Assembly (NCBI GenBank): GCA_934636825.1
Contig: CAKUBG010000031.1
Coordinates: 1-27,851, forward strand
Source of the DNA: an uncultured bacterium
GTDB lineage: Bacteria > Vulcanimicrobiota > Xenobia > Xenobiales > Xenobiaceae
Length of the DNA: 27,851 nt
Direction: 5' to 3'
A model generated the notes under the pieces. That model ran no database searches. It was given only the letters and a program-made list of their open reading frames with translations, and was not told the origin of the DNA. Shown in pieces: positions 7,403 to 15,925 of the stretch. The first letter of the stretch is position 1; the number at the start of each line of letters is the position of its first letter. Position numbers and translations under genes: made by a program.

Positions 7403-7867
7403 ATGAAATATATGAAACGGATTTTAGCGAGCTTAATATTTTGGCTTGGCTTATCCTCTTTGCCTTCATTTCCTCAACAGCCGGAATTGCGCAGCTCTAT
7501 AAATGTAGATGACAAAATGACTTCTCTGAGCGCTCCTCAATTTACTAGTCGCCAAAACCACAATTTGTACAAAACTTTAGAGAGCTTGGCAGCTATGCAA
7601 AAGACTGAAAACAGACTTAGCCAAGCTAAAGCCGCACAAATTTTGCCCTATTTATATCGAGTCCGTCAGGCGCAACGCTCCAGTGCTATCTTTACTGAAG
7701 AGATTGAAAAAATTTTGACCAACGAGCAAATTCAGTATATCGCTTGTTTGGGAGCTGCAGGACAACTTGATTATATGGCTGCTTACAAAGATAACCCAGC
7801 CAAAACCAACGTTTACTTGGTCAGTCAAGTAAAAGCTATGCTTAAAGCCAAAGTAAGCAAAAAATAA
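7403..7867 (+). CDS. Small exported protein with LTxxQ-like segment
   Basis: The 154-residue protein begins with MKYMKRILASLIFWLGL, an apparent signal peptide ending near residue 25. The middle reads RLSQAKAAQILPYLYRVRQA, then a helix ending KILTNEQIQYI. This resembles the common 'helix, helix, LTxxQ' layout of small exported proteins loosely related to Spy/CpxP, in which a helix is followed by L-T-x-x-Q. Similarity is at pattern level only. Its start is only 14 nt past the upstream terminator and I see no clear ribosome site, so expression signals are unclear; ATG at 7412 is an alternative start. The function is not known. Confidence 0.65.
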   Translation: MKYMKRILASLIFWLGLSSLPSFPQQPELRSSINVDDKMTSLSAPQFTSRQNHNLYKTLESLAAMQKTENRLSQAKAAQILPYLYRVRQAQRSSAIFTEEIEKILTNEQIQYIACLGAAGQLDYMAAYKDNPAKTNVYLVSQVKAMLKAKVSKK

Positions 7868-7916
7868 ATAATCACCACTTGGTTTATCAATCAACTAAAC
7901 TCCATGGTGATTATTT
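7866..7916. terminator. Bidirectional terminator between convergent genes
   Basis: AAATAATCACCA (7866-7877) pairs perfectly with TGGTGATTATTT (7905-7916). The A/T ends give a U tract on both strands, serving the small exported gene (plus) and pyk (minus), which converge here. Confidence 0.8.
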
Positions 7917-7935
7917 GTCGATTTATTTATTGTAT

Positions 7936-9351
7936 CTACTTGGCAGTATTAACAAAAATACAGTTGGTAGGCTCACCCGGAGGGAAACCGGCTACCACAA
8001 TAACTTTATCGCCTTTATTTATAAATCCGCGACGTACAGCTTCATTGGTAGATCCAAGCACCATACCGCCGATATTTTCGGATTTTTTGATTAAAGCCGG
8101 GGCCACACCGAAGAAAAGATTCATCTGTCTAGCTACAGTTTCATCATAAGCTACTCCCACAACCAAAGTGCGAGGTCTAAAGTGAGAAATACACCTGGCT
8201 GTATGTCCTTCGGCGGTACAAGCTAAGATGGCCTTAGCCTTAGAAGCCTCAGCTATTTCGCAAGCACTTAAAGCTATATCGCAGCCTAAGTTGGGGCGAT
8301 CTTCTTTTTCAAAATCGAGAGTGAAAATTTTATCGTAAGGAAGGCAAGCTTCGGCTTTGGTAGCTACGCCGGCCATAACGGTAACGGCTTCCTCAGGATA
8401 GGCACCGGAAGCAGTCTCTCCGGAAAGCATAACAGCATCGACACCATCAAAAATTGCATTGGCAATATCAGTAACTTCCGCTCTGGTGGGACGTGGGTTG
8501 CGAATCATGGAATCGAGCATTTGCGTAGCGCAAATAACTGGCTTGTATTTTTTTCTGGCCAAATGGATTAGGCGCTTTTGCACAACAGGGATATCATCAA
8601 TAGGCATTTCCACACCTAAATCTCCCCTAGCGACCATAATACCGTCGAAAGCTTCAACTATTTCTTCAATACAGTCTAAGGCTTCAGGCTTTTCGATCTT
8701 GGCGATAATAGGACGATGAATGCCAACTTCATCCATAATCCGACGGGCAGGTTCCACGTCTTTAGGGCTACGCACAAAAGACATAGCCACATAGTCGACT
8801 CCCATTTTTAAACCAAAACGCAAATCATCAGCATCTTTTTCTGTTAGAGAAGCTACCGATAACTTGGTGCCTGGCAAATTGACGCCTTTGTGAGAGCTTA
8901 TAGGGCCGCCGACCAGCACTTTGGCGTAAACTTTGCCATCTTTAACTTCCTCTACTTGGCATTGCAAAGAACCATCATCCAACAAAATCATACTTCCGGG
9001 CTGGACTTCTTCAGCTAAGCGAGGATAAGAAACGTGCATGAGATGGGCGTCGCCTTCAACTTCTTCGGCGGTAAAAACACAAGTTTGGCCCACTTCCATA
9101 ACGCTTCCGCTCTTGATAATGCCCAAGCGAATTTTAGGGCCGCATAAGTCTTGCAAAATAGTAAGAAAAGCTCCATTTTCGGCGCTGACTTTGCGCAAAC
9201 GATTATAAAGCTCTTGATGGCTCTCGTGAGTTCCGTGAGAGAAATTTAAGCGAGCTACATTTATACCGGATTTTACCAATTTGGTGAGCATTTGCTCATC
9301 TTGAGAAGCAGGCCCTATTGTAGCTACAATTTTTGTACGTCTAAAACTCAT
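7936..9351 (-). CDS. pyk: Pyruvate kinase
   Basis: This 471-residue enzyme transfers phosphate from phosphoenolpyruvate to ADP, the last step of glycolysis. The N-terminal barrel strand is TKIVATIGPAS, followed by NVARLNFSHG. The active-site helix region includes IIAKIEKPEAL and GIMVARGDLGVEMP (catalytic Lys and metal-binding Glu/Asp), then AVMLSGETASGAYPEEAV. The length is that of the compact bacterial form without the extra C-terminal PEP-utiliser domain. The start ATG (9349-9351) has AGGAGG ahead of it, inside the end of mtaB, which overlaps by 11 nt, so the two are probably cotranscribed and translationally coupled. A terminator lies just past the stop. Confidence 0.97.
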   Translation of the reverse strand: MSFRRTKIVATIGPASQDEQMLTKLVKSGINVARLNFSHGTHESHQELYNRLRKVSAENGAFLTILQDLCGPKIRLGIIKSGSVMEVGQTCVFTAEEVEGDAHLMHVSYPRLAEEVQPGSMILLDDGSLQCQVEEVKDGKVYAKVLVGGPISSHKGVNLPGTKLSVASLTEKDADDLRFGLKMGVDYVAMSFVRSPKDVEPARRIMDEVGIHRPIIAKIEKPEALDCIEEIVEAFDGIMVARGDLGVEMPIDDIPVVQKRLIHLARKKYKPVICATQMLDSMIRNPRPTRAEVTDIANAIFDGVDAVMLSGETASGAYPEEAVTVMAGVATKAEACLPYDKIFTLDFEKEDRPNLGCDIALSACEIAEASKAKAILACTAEGHTARCISHFRPRTLVVGVAYDETVARQMNLFFGVAPALIKKSENIGGMVLGSTNEAVRRGFINKGDKVIVVAGFPPGEPTNCIFVNTAK

Positions 9352-10666
9352 TGTGCCTCCTAATTTCTATAGGCATGATTTTACCAATATCGGAAATTCT
9401 TCCGGGAAATTCTACAGTTAAAAAGTTATCAGCTGTGCCTGTTAAGAAGCCTTCTCGATCGGAAGGTCGCTCAGCTAAAACTTGACGTACGCTATTTGCA
9501 AAAGAATTATAAACATCTTCAGCCGTCTGAGCGCCAAGCTCTATAACTTTTCTGACGCGTTCTTTTTTTACCTGTTCCGGGACTTGATCAGTTAATTCAG
9601 CGGCCACGGTACCTTGGCGCTTAGAATACGGAAATACGTGCAAATGGTAGAATTTGCGTCTGGATAAATAATTTAAGAGAATTTCCATATCCTCTTCTGT
9701 TTCTCCAGGAAATCCCACCAAAACATCGGTAGTTAAACAAGCTCCGGGAACTTTATCCAAAAATTTCTCAGCTAAATTGTCGTATTCAGCTAGAGTATAG
9801 TCTCTATGCATAGCCGCTAAAATTTTATCGCTGGCATGTTGGATAACCAAATGCAAATGCGGGCACACTCTATCCGGATAGGCGATCATCAAATCAAGGA
9901 TGCGCTCGGGGAAAGACATAGGCTCAATAGAGCTGATTCTAAAACGCACTCCTTGGGTATTTTTTATTAGAGCTTCTAACAAATCGGCGAAATTTTGTTC
10001 GGGCTTGCCTTCAGTTTTAGCTTTCTTTTTCGAGTGGCTATCTCTACCCCATAAAGCCAAGTGTGTACCGGTCAAAACGACTTCTTTGTATCCTTCTTCG
10101 GCCAATTTTTTTACTTTAGGAATAAGCTCTTCAGGGCCAAAACTTACCAGAGGGCCGCGCACCATAGGTACTATGCAAAAAGTGCACATATGATTGCAAC
10201 CTTCTTGCACCTTAAGTAAAGCTCTGGCTCTATGTTGTACGCTATCTTCTCTAGCTTGCGCAAAAGAATGGCACTGTTCATCTTCTTTTAGATGATGGTC
10301 GGAAGAATCGCCTATCTTTACTTCCATAGCAGTAAAAGGAAGATATTCCAAAATTTTTTCTCTTTGTCCGGGAGGCAAAATTATAACATTTTCTGCCAAC
10401 ATATTTTTAGTAATAAGGCCACCCTTGGCAGCTGCTCCGCAACCGGTCACCATGACAAAACGACATATTTTACTTAAACGACGCACCATTTGCCCAGCTT
10501 TGCGATCTGCTTCGGCAGTAACAGTGCAGGAATTAACTATGCCTAAATCAGCCGACTCGTTAACTTTAACTTGCGTAAATCCGTGCTGTTTTAAAATTTC
10601 TCCCAGCAATTCAGAATCAGCTTGATTGGCTCGGCATCCTAAAGTAAGGATAGAAAATGTAGCCAT
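9341..10666 (-). CDS. mtaB: tRNA t6A37 methylthiotransferase MtaB
   Basis: This 441-residue radical-SAM enzyme converts t6A at position 37 of ANN-decoding tRNAs to ms2t6A. The N-terminal methylthiotransferase domain has three conserved cysteines (C11 in LGCRANQADSE, C47 in VNSCTVT, C76 in VTGCGA). The SAM/4Fe-4S motif is CNHMCTFC (C157, C161, C164). A C-terminal TRAM-type domain begins about residue 375. The LGCRxNQxDSE signature separates MtaB from MiaB (KxYGCQMN) and RimO. GGGAG precedes ATG at 10666. It is followed directly by pyk with an 11-nt overlap. Confidence 0.93.
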   Translation of the reverse strand: MATFSILTLGCRANQADSELLGEILKQHGFTQVKVNESADLGIVNSCTVTAEADRKAGQMVRRLSKICRFVMVTGCGAAAKGGLITKNMLAENVIILPPGQREKILEYLPFTAMEVKIGDSSDHHLKEDEQCHSFAQAREDSVQHRARALLKVQEGCNHMCTFCIVPMVRGPLVSFGPEELIPKVKKLAEEGYKEVVLTGTHLALWGRDSHSKKKAKTEGKPEQNFADLLEALIKNTQGVRFRISSIEPMSFPERILDLMIAYPDRVCPHLHLVIQHASDKILAAMHRDYTLAEYDNLAEKFLDKVPGACLTTDVLVGFPGETEEDMEILLNYLSRRKFYHLHVFPYSKRQGTVAAELTDQVPEQVKKERVRKVIELGAQTAEDVYNSFANSVRQVLAERPSDREGFLTGTADNFLTVEFPGRISDIGKIMPIEIRRHNEF

Positions 10667-10784
10667 ATTTTTTTGCTCCCATTTTATTTTTTAACTAAAT
10701 TTTGCAATTGTGAAAAGAAAGCGCGGCATGCTACTGCACTTTATGAAAAAACATCTACGCCTAACTAAATATTTACATCTAAAT

Positions 10785-11507
10785 TTAAGACGTAGCCGCC
10801 CCCAAAGGAAGAGCCATTTTTGCTTTTATTGAACGCCAACATGGATAAAACTTATCCAAATAGCGTCTAAAAATTATATTGTGGCTTCTTTCCAACAAAT
10901 GAGTTAACTCATGAATAACTACATATTTCAAGCACTCCGGAGATCGATAAACTAAATTTAAGCTAATCCAAACCCGCTTTTTCAGGGGATTACATGTCCC
11001 CCATCTGGTGATCATCTTTCTTATACGATATTCGTCAGCCTCCAGTTCAGTCATAGCTTGACAAACCGGAATAATCTTATTCATTTCCTTTTGCAATTCA
11101 TAACGCAAAAAATTATCAAGTAAGTTACCCTTTTGCTGTTTAGAAAGAGAGCGGGTAAATTCAAGAGCCAAAAGGCCATCTTCTCGCAAATACACACGAC
11201 TACGAAGAGACGATTTTTGCAAGACTAATTTGCGCTTCTCCCCCCATAAATAACAATAGCCGTCTTCACTTTCGTTTTCAGGAATATAGAATGGATCAGT
11301 CTGTGAATTGGAGCGTCTAGTAAGGCGCTCTTTTATCCATGACAAATTGCTTTCTAAAATAAAGTGTAAATGTTCGTCAGTAATATATTCAGAAACGCTT
11401 ACAGAAACTTCTCCTTTACTAGGGTCTACTTTTAAGACACTCCTTTTTATAGGCTTGCGAATAATATTTACCTTAACTCCATCTATAAATATGGACGATT
11501 TTTTCAT
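10785..11507 (-). CDS. YgjP-like M48-type metalloprotease domain protein (DUF45)
   Basis: The 240-residue protein has the YgjP/DUF45 layout: N-terminal beta-rich part (RKPIKRSVLKVDP...VSVS), the RWGTC motif (168-172), then the zinc site VVIHELTHLLERSHN, with HELTH at 199-203 and a third ligand candidate H209. It is a soluble cytosolic gluzincin-like protein. E. coli YgjP is of the same family; the physiological substrate is not known to me. It overlaps the upstream metallophosphoesterase stop by 4 nt (ATGA), so the two proteins are co-translated. About 118 nt separate it from mtaB, with no clear terminator. Confidence 0.88.
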   Translation of the reverse strand: MKKSSIFIDGVKVNIIRKPIKRSVLKVDPSKGEVSVSVSEYITDEHLHFILESNLSWIKERLTRRSNSQTDPFYIPENESEDGYCYLWGEKRKLVLQKSSLRSRVYLREDGLLALEFTRSLSKQQKGNLLDNFLRYELQKEMNKIIPVCQAMTELEADEYRIRKMITRWGTCNPLKKRVWISLNLVYRSPECLKYVVIHELTHLLERSHNIIFRRYLDKFYPCWRSIKAKMALPLGAATS

Positions 11508-12625
11508 GATATTATTCTTTCACTCGTTCTCAAATCACTTATGCCTTCTTTAAAGCAATATACTTGCTTGCTCTTTACAGAAATGATCTCTCCCTTGGGA
11601 TAACTTAAAGCGCTCAAACTACCGCCGAAAACACAACCGGTATCAATATTCCAAGTATTGCCACATTTTAAAGGATCTGCTACCGGAGTATGACCATAAA
11701 CAACTTGAGCTTTTCCACTATAAGATTTTTCCCAATGATGGCGAATCGGAAATCCTTTTTCATCCAGCTTTCCGTTAGCATCGCCAAAAAGGCAAAAATG
11801 AGCTGCCTTTTGATTGTTTTTACCTTGCAAATCTTGGCACAAACCGGCATGAGAAACGAGCAAATCCCCCCCTTCTAAAGTTATGTAATGAGGTAAAGAG
11901 TTTAAGAAAGCAGCCAGTTCTCCGTAAGAGAAGGGAAAATTGCTCCTCGCCTGCCCGGGAGCAAACCTATATAGCCCTTGCCAAACAGCTCTTAAACTAA
12001 GCATAGTAGAAGCCATATCGGTAAATATAGCTTGCACTTTGCGCCCACACATTACTCTTTCAAGTTTGAACTCATGATTGCCTTTTACGGCCAAAATCGG
12101 AATGCGCTTTAATTGACGATCTTTATATGAACTATTCTTTTCATTTATATTAACAGGCTCAAAATTTATTGCATCTAAAATAATTTTACTATCTTTACGT
12201 TCATTTCTTTGAGCTTGGTCAATTACAGCTTGCCATTGTACATCTTCATTTTGTATAGCTTCAATATCGCTGCCTAAAGCAAATCGATATTGACCGGATA
12301 GACATTCTTCATTTAGATCATCCACCCTAAAAGAAGAGAAATCATTATTGGAACAAGGAAAAGAGAGTACCCCGTCTTGCCAAGCTCTTAAGAGAATATG
12401 CAAAATTTGAGCTGGCTTAGGCCCACGATCTATATAATCTCCCACAAAAACTAACTTAAAATCGGCTATAGGAGTTCCCCTAACAGCCCAAACACTTCCG
12501 TCTGCTTTAAGTACATAGCCTAATTTTTCCAAAAGCTCAACTAATTCATCCGCACAACCGTGGCAATCACCGATAATGTGAAACGGTCCATCTATATTAT
12601 TGCAATTGCAATACACTAAACTCAT
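11504..12625 (-). CDS. Calcineurin-like metallophosphoesterase (PrpE/PNKP-type)
   Basis: This 373-residue protein carries the full two-metal phosphoesterase signature: GDCHG (19-23), GDYIDRG (62-68), GNHE (182-185), SHAG (258-261), GHTP (311-314), and an IDTGCVFGGSLSAL ending typical of PrpE and polynucleotide-kinase phosphatase domains. Those relatives dephosphorylate proteins, dinucleoside tetraphosphates or nucleic-acid ends; the substrate here is unknown. Between GDYIDRG and GNHE there are about 115 residues, far more than usual, including a polar acidic segment at about 90-170. This is an insertion near the active-site mouth. It is cotranslated with the YgjP-like gene. There is no clear ribosome site before ATG at 12625. 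Confidence 0.9.
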   Translation of the reverse strand: MSLVYCNCNNIDGPFHIIGDCHGCADELVELLEKLGYVLKADGSVWAVRGTPIADFKLVFVGDYIDRGPKPAQILHILLRAWQDGVLSFPCSNNDFSSFRVDDLNEECLSGQYRFALGSDIEAIQNEDVQWQAVIDQAQRNERKDSKIILDAINFEPVNINEKNSSYKDRQLKRIPILAVKGNHEFKLERVMCGRKVQAIFTDMASTMLSLRAVWQGLYRFAPGQARSNFPFSYGELAAFLNSLPHYITLEGGDLLVSHAGLCQDLQGKNNQKAAHFCLFGDANGKLDEKGFPIRHHWEKSYSGKAQVVYGHTPVADPLKCGNTWNIDTGCVFGGSLSALSYPKGEIISVKSKQVYCFKEGISDLRTSERIIS

Positions 12626-12646
12626 CTTTTATAATAACCATAAATA

Positions 12647-12686
12647 AGAAAGGAACGTACCAGCTAACGCAAGCACATTCCTTTCT
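12647..12686 (-). terminator. Probable terminator of the helicase-like gene
   Basis: AGAAAGGAA (12647-12655) pairs with TTCCTTTCT (12678-12686), with GT/AC added past a mismatch. It lies about 27 nt after the stop at 12713 on the minus strand. The following tract is only moderately U-rich. Confidence 0.55.
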
Positions 12687-12712
12687 CTATCACTTTTCTA
12701 AATATTTATGTT

Positions 12713-15577
12713 TTAAGCCATGCTGAAAGCATTGAAAACACTGGTAGCTCCGTATTCTAAGCCACGATTGATAAGATCTTGACGATCAAAATGGAACTGA
12801 ACAGCTGCGCGATTCAATTGAGCGCCGTCAACAAAAACATTCGGAGGAATGCCATTAGGGTTGCCAATAACGACTAAACGCTTGGCACGATAGGCCCAAG
12901 GCAAAGCCCACGCTAAGTTGACTTGATTGGCATTGTCAAAAATAATCGTGTCAAACATACAAGGCTGAAGTTCAAAGAACTCATTGGCATCATAGTAGTT
13001 GGAAGCCCAAGCTTTTAAGTGCGGGACTAATTCGGTAACGATAGATTTTGTGTCCTCGTCACGCTCAGTGCACTCGGCCAAACGCTCCAATATATTGGCA
13101 CAGCCAGTAAGAGCACCGGAAACACGAGCCGAAACAGCGCCTATACAACTGGCTGCCCAACGGTAGTTAGCCGCACCTACATTATATTTATCAGGATCGT
13201 TTACTTTGGCAATCTCTGCTTCAGCATTCTTAATATGCAAAGAAAGATTAGCCCATTCGATCACATCCTCAATGCTGGCTCCAGATTTAGCACCAATCTT
13301 TTTCAAGAACATACTACTACGCATGCCTTTGAACACTACAGCTTTAGCTAAATCCTGCGCCTCCACGCCTATTTCTTTAGGATCGGTTCCCTGAGGATAG
13401 AGACCGTGTTGCCAAATACGCTTAGAAACTTCCAGGCGTTTACTTTCCCAACGAATCTTTTTATCGCTCCAAATCTTTCTAAAGGAAGCGCCTTTGAGAG
13501 CTTCTTTGCGAATTTCCTCCACTTTTTCCAAGTCTTTGTACGCTCTACCAATAATCTGACGTATTGAAGAACTGGCTGCCTGGACTTCGTTGAGTAAGAC
13601 TCCAGCCAGATCGGAAAGACTCGTGGATTTACGTTTAGGATTCATAGCCAAATCGCGAGCAACACATGTACGCACTAAAAGGGCAGAATGGACGTCGCCA
13701 GCCAAATGGACAACTTCATCCAGTCTCTTATCATCGTCAGAAAGTACCAAAATGGATTCATTATCAATCCAAGCATTGGCACAAGCAGACGCAATAAGCT
13801 GATCGACAGTGTCGCGCTGAGTCATAGTAAAGACAGTAAGAGCCTTGGTGCGAATCAGTTGCAAAGAATCTTCAAATACAGGCTCAGCAGACCAGGGCAT
13901 GACCGGCATAGTCTGATGTCCTTCAACATCATCCAACTTAACTCCAAAAAGACAACTGCTGGAGCTAGACTGCCAATCTTCCCTTTCGGCAACTTCTTGT
14001 AACTCTTCGCTATTTCTCTTAGCCACGGCAGCCGGCTTAGTAAGCATGAGCACAGCCATATTATACACACCAGGATCGGTGGGTAACTCACGTACTAATT
14101 TGAGCGGATCAAGCTCAAAGGTTTGTAAGCCCATGGTTTCACAAATTTGCTGCACATAACGACTAATAGCCAAAGCACCGTGAGGTACACCATCTCCAAA
14201 ACTGGAACGCAGGAAATTAACGTCACTACTATGAGACCAAATAGCTCGCAATACAGCCGGATTTATAACCGGCTCACTGAGAACCTCAGCGCTGTAATCA
14301 TCATATGGAGGCTGAGAAATGTTAACAACCAAAAGCGGAGCAACACTCATTCCTTCATTGGTTTCAACTACGACCAAAGGCCAACCGTATTCTAAAGTTT
14401 GGTCCTCGTCCAAACGAGCTAAAAGCTGATCAGTCTCCGGCCCCAAATCAAGTTTGTGAGCGCCCTGAGAAATCACAGTTTCCATATCACTACCTATACA
14501 AGTCCAGTTTCGGCTGCTGATATCGGCCAAACCTTCCACCATATCGGCACTAAGGTTTGTGGCCATGTAATTGTGATAGCGGCTCCAGAGATCTTGAAGT
14601 TCATCGGAAGTACCAGAAGTGTTGGTATAAACTCTATTTTCAACTTGGTAACTCTCAGCCTGAGAACCAAGATCCACAGCAGAGACGTCAGAGGCTGCAA
14701 CTGATTCTGCAGCAGAATTTGTAGTATTTTCCTCAACTTCAGCCGGAGTATCGCTGTGCAGAGAGACAGGCTCTACCCCCAAAGGAGGATAACTGGCCAA
14801 TTCTTCTTCGCTGACTCTTTTGCGTCCGATGCGATAAGTAGAGTCATTTTCATCTCTATCTTCATTTTTAACTAAATCGGCTAAACGATAGTTATCGGAG
14901 CGACTGCCCAAAGAACTATCAGCAGCGTCTTTATCGGAAGTAGCTTGCCCAGGTTTAGTTAAATCAACCGCTTGGTCAGCATGAGAGGAAGTAATATAGT
15001 CGGCAGGAGCGGCAGCCGGAGCAGATTGGCGCATGGGCTGGGCAGGAGCGGTAGCCGGAGCAGCTTGACGCACGGACTGGACAGGAGCGGCAGCCGGAGC
15101 AGATTGGCGCATGGGCTGAGCTGGAGCGGCAGCCGGAGCAGATTGGCGCATGGGCTGAGCTGGAGCGGTAGCCGGAGCAGATTGACGCATGGGCTGGGCA
15201 GGAGCGGCAGCCGGAACAGATTGGCGCATGGGCTGAGCTGGAGCGGCAGCCGGAGCAGATTGGCGCATAGGCTGAGCTGGAGCGGCAGCCGGAGCAGCTT
15301 GGCGCATGGACTGAGCTGGAGCGGCAGCCGGAGCAGATTGGCGCATGGGCTGGGCAGGAGCGGCAGCCGGAGCGCCATTTTCATTTAAGCCGTCATCATA
15401 GAGAGCTTCATCTTCGTCTTCTTCCATAAGTTCGGCGACAACTTCATCGTAACATTGCTTGCACCAGAAGCTACCTTCAATTTCATCATTTCTATAGGCT
15501 ACTTCTCCGGGAACGATACGTCTTTTACAACCATCACAGATTATCTCTTTTTCCGGTACGAACTCAACTAATGCCAT
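12713..15577 (-). CDS. Zinc-module / repeat / degenerate SF1 helicase-like protein
   Basis: This 954-residue protein begins with a four-cysteine, LIM- or zinc-ribbon-like module (C14, C17, C39, C42). An acidic stretch follows, then nine 13-residue Ala/Pro/Gln/Met/Arg repeats (69-185). After a polar linker (about 195-330), residues about 335-954 resemble the N-terminal and first RecA-like region of large SF1 helicases of the DUF4011/DNA2 type: YGWPLVVVET, LREL-like and EREDWQSSSSSCLFG segments. At the Walker A position is TMTQRDTV (584-591) with no GxxGxGKT. The Walker B position is FDNANQ (880-885) instead of DEASQ-like. The motif III-like GDPKQLPP is GNPNGIPP (905-912). The second RecA domain is absent. 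It is probably not an ATPase; a binding or scaffold role is inference. The start has only a weak ribosome site. Confidence 0.75.
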   Translation of the reverse strand: MALVEFVPEKEIICDGCKRRIVPGEVAYRNDEIEGSFWCKQCYDEVVAELMEEDEDEALYDDGLNENGAPAAAPAQPMRQSAPAAAPAQSMRQAAPAAAPAQPMRQSAPAAAPAQPMRQSVPAAAPAQPMRQSAPATAPAQPMRQSAPAAAPAQPMRQSAPAAAPVQSVRQAAPATAPAQPMRQSAPAAAPADYITSSHADQAVDLTKPGQATSDKDAADSSLGSRSDNYRLADLVKNEDRDENDSTYRIGRKRVSEEELASYPPLGVEPVSLHSDTPAEVEENTTNSAAESVAASDVSAVDLGSQAESYQVENRVYTNTSGTSDELQDLWSRYHNYMATNLSADMVEGLADISSRNWTCIGSDMETVISQGAHKLDLGPETDQLLARLDEDQTLEYGWPLVVVETNEGMSVAPLLVVNISQPPYDDYSAEVLSEPVINPAVLRAIWSHSSDVNFLRSSFGDGVPHGALAISRYVQQICETMGLQTFELDPLKLVRELPTDPGVYNMAVLMLTKPAAVAKRNSEELQEVAEREDWQSSSSSCLFGVKLDDVEGHQTMPVMPWSAEPVFEDSLQLIRTKALTVFTMTQRDTVDQLIASACANAWIDNESILVLSDDDKRLDEVVHLAGDVHSALLVRTCVARDLAMNPKRKSTSLSDLAGVLLNEVQAASSSIRQIIGRAYKDLEKVEEIRKEALKGASFRKIWSDKKIRWESKRLEVSKRIWQHGLYPQGTDPKEIGVEAQDLAKAVVFKGMRSSMFLKKIGAKSGASIEDVIEWANLSLHIKNAEAEIAKVNDPDKYNVGAANYRWAASCIGAVSARVSGALTGCANILERLAECTERDEDTKSIVTELVPHLKAWASNYYDANEFFELQPCMFDTIIFDNANQVNLAWALPWAYRAKRLVVIGNPNGIPPNVFVDGAQLNRAAVQFHFDRQDLINRGLEYGATSVFNAFSMA
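15002..15373 (-). repeat. 39-bp in-frame tandem repeats
   Basis: Nine full and one partial contiguous 39-bp units encode a 13-residue motif of the form APAAAPAQPMRQS, with a few variants (VP, AT, QSM, QSV, RQA). There are no spacers, so this is not a CRISPR array. Neighbouring units are almost identical in DNA, which points to recent expansion by slippage or unequal exchange, and copy number probably varies between strains. Confidence 0.95.
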
Positions 15578-15925
15578 GGCCCACTAAGCTTACCCTTAAA
15601 AAATATATCCAGGACAGACTTCCCCACCCACAGTCTGCTGCAATTTTTTTGCAAATTTCACGACAGAAACTTTTTACTACTAAAGCTCAGACAACACGCT
15701 GATAGCTGAACACAAGCCAAAGACCAGCTCATTAACCAAGCCTAAGAGCACCCGCTGTTTTTTTTACAAATTTATCTGCTTACCTGCTTTTCACTCGGTT
15801 AATTTAACTAAGCCTAAGACTCTAAAGGGAAAGGGGTAACAAAAGAGAAGATCTGCAGCCGCTTTTTTAAGAGTTTTATCTCAAATATTTTTCTGTAATA
15901 TTTCCCACTCCCTCGGAGGTTCCGT
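15578..15925. promoter_or_regulatory. Divergent intergenic region of the helicase-like gene and metG
   Basis: This 348-nt region has no gene. It must hold the promoters for both flanking genes, but I cannot name -35/-10 pairs with confidence. A small hairpin, CAGACT (15615-15620) with AGTCTG (15632-15637), lies near the helicase-like gene, followed on the plus strand by a T run. The metG ribosome site CGGAGG is at about 15914-15919. Confidence 0.4.

Noticed and set aside
15002..15373. CRISPR-like regular repeats
   Set aside because: The 39-bp units are contiguous without spacers, keep one reading frame, and translate to a 13-residue repeat.
14972..15388. Long frames on both strands over the 39-bp repeats
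   Set aside because: A repeat length divisible by three keeps every frame open; only the frame joined to the 954-residue protein has flanking domains.
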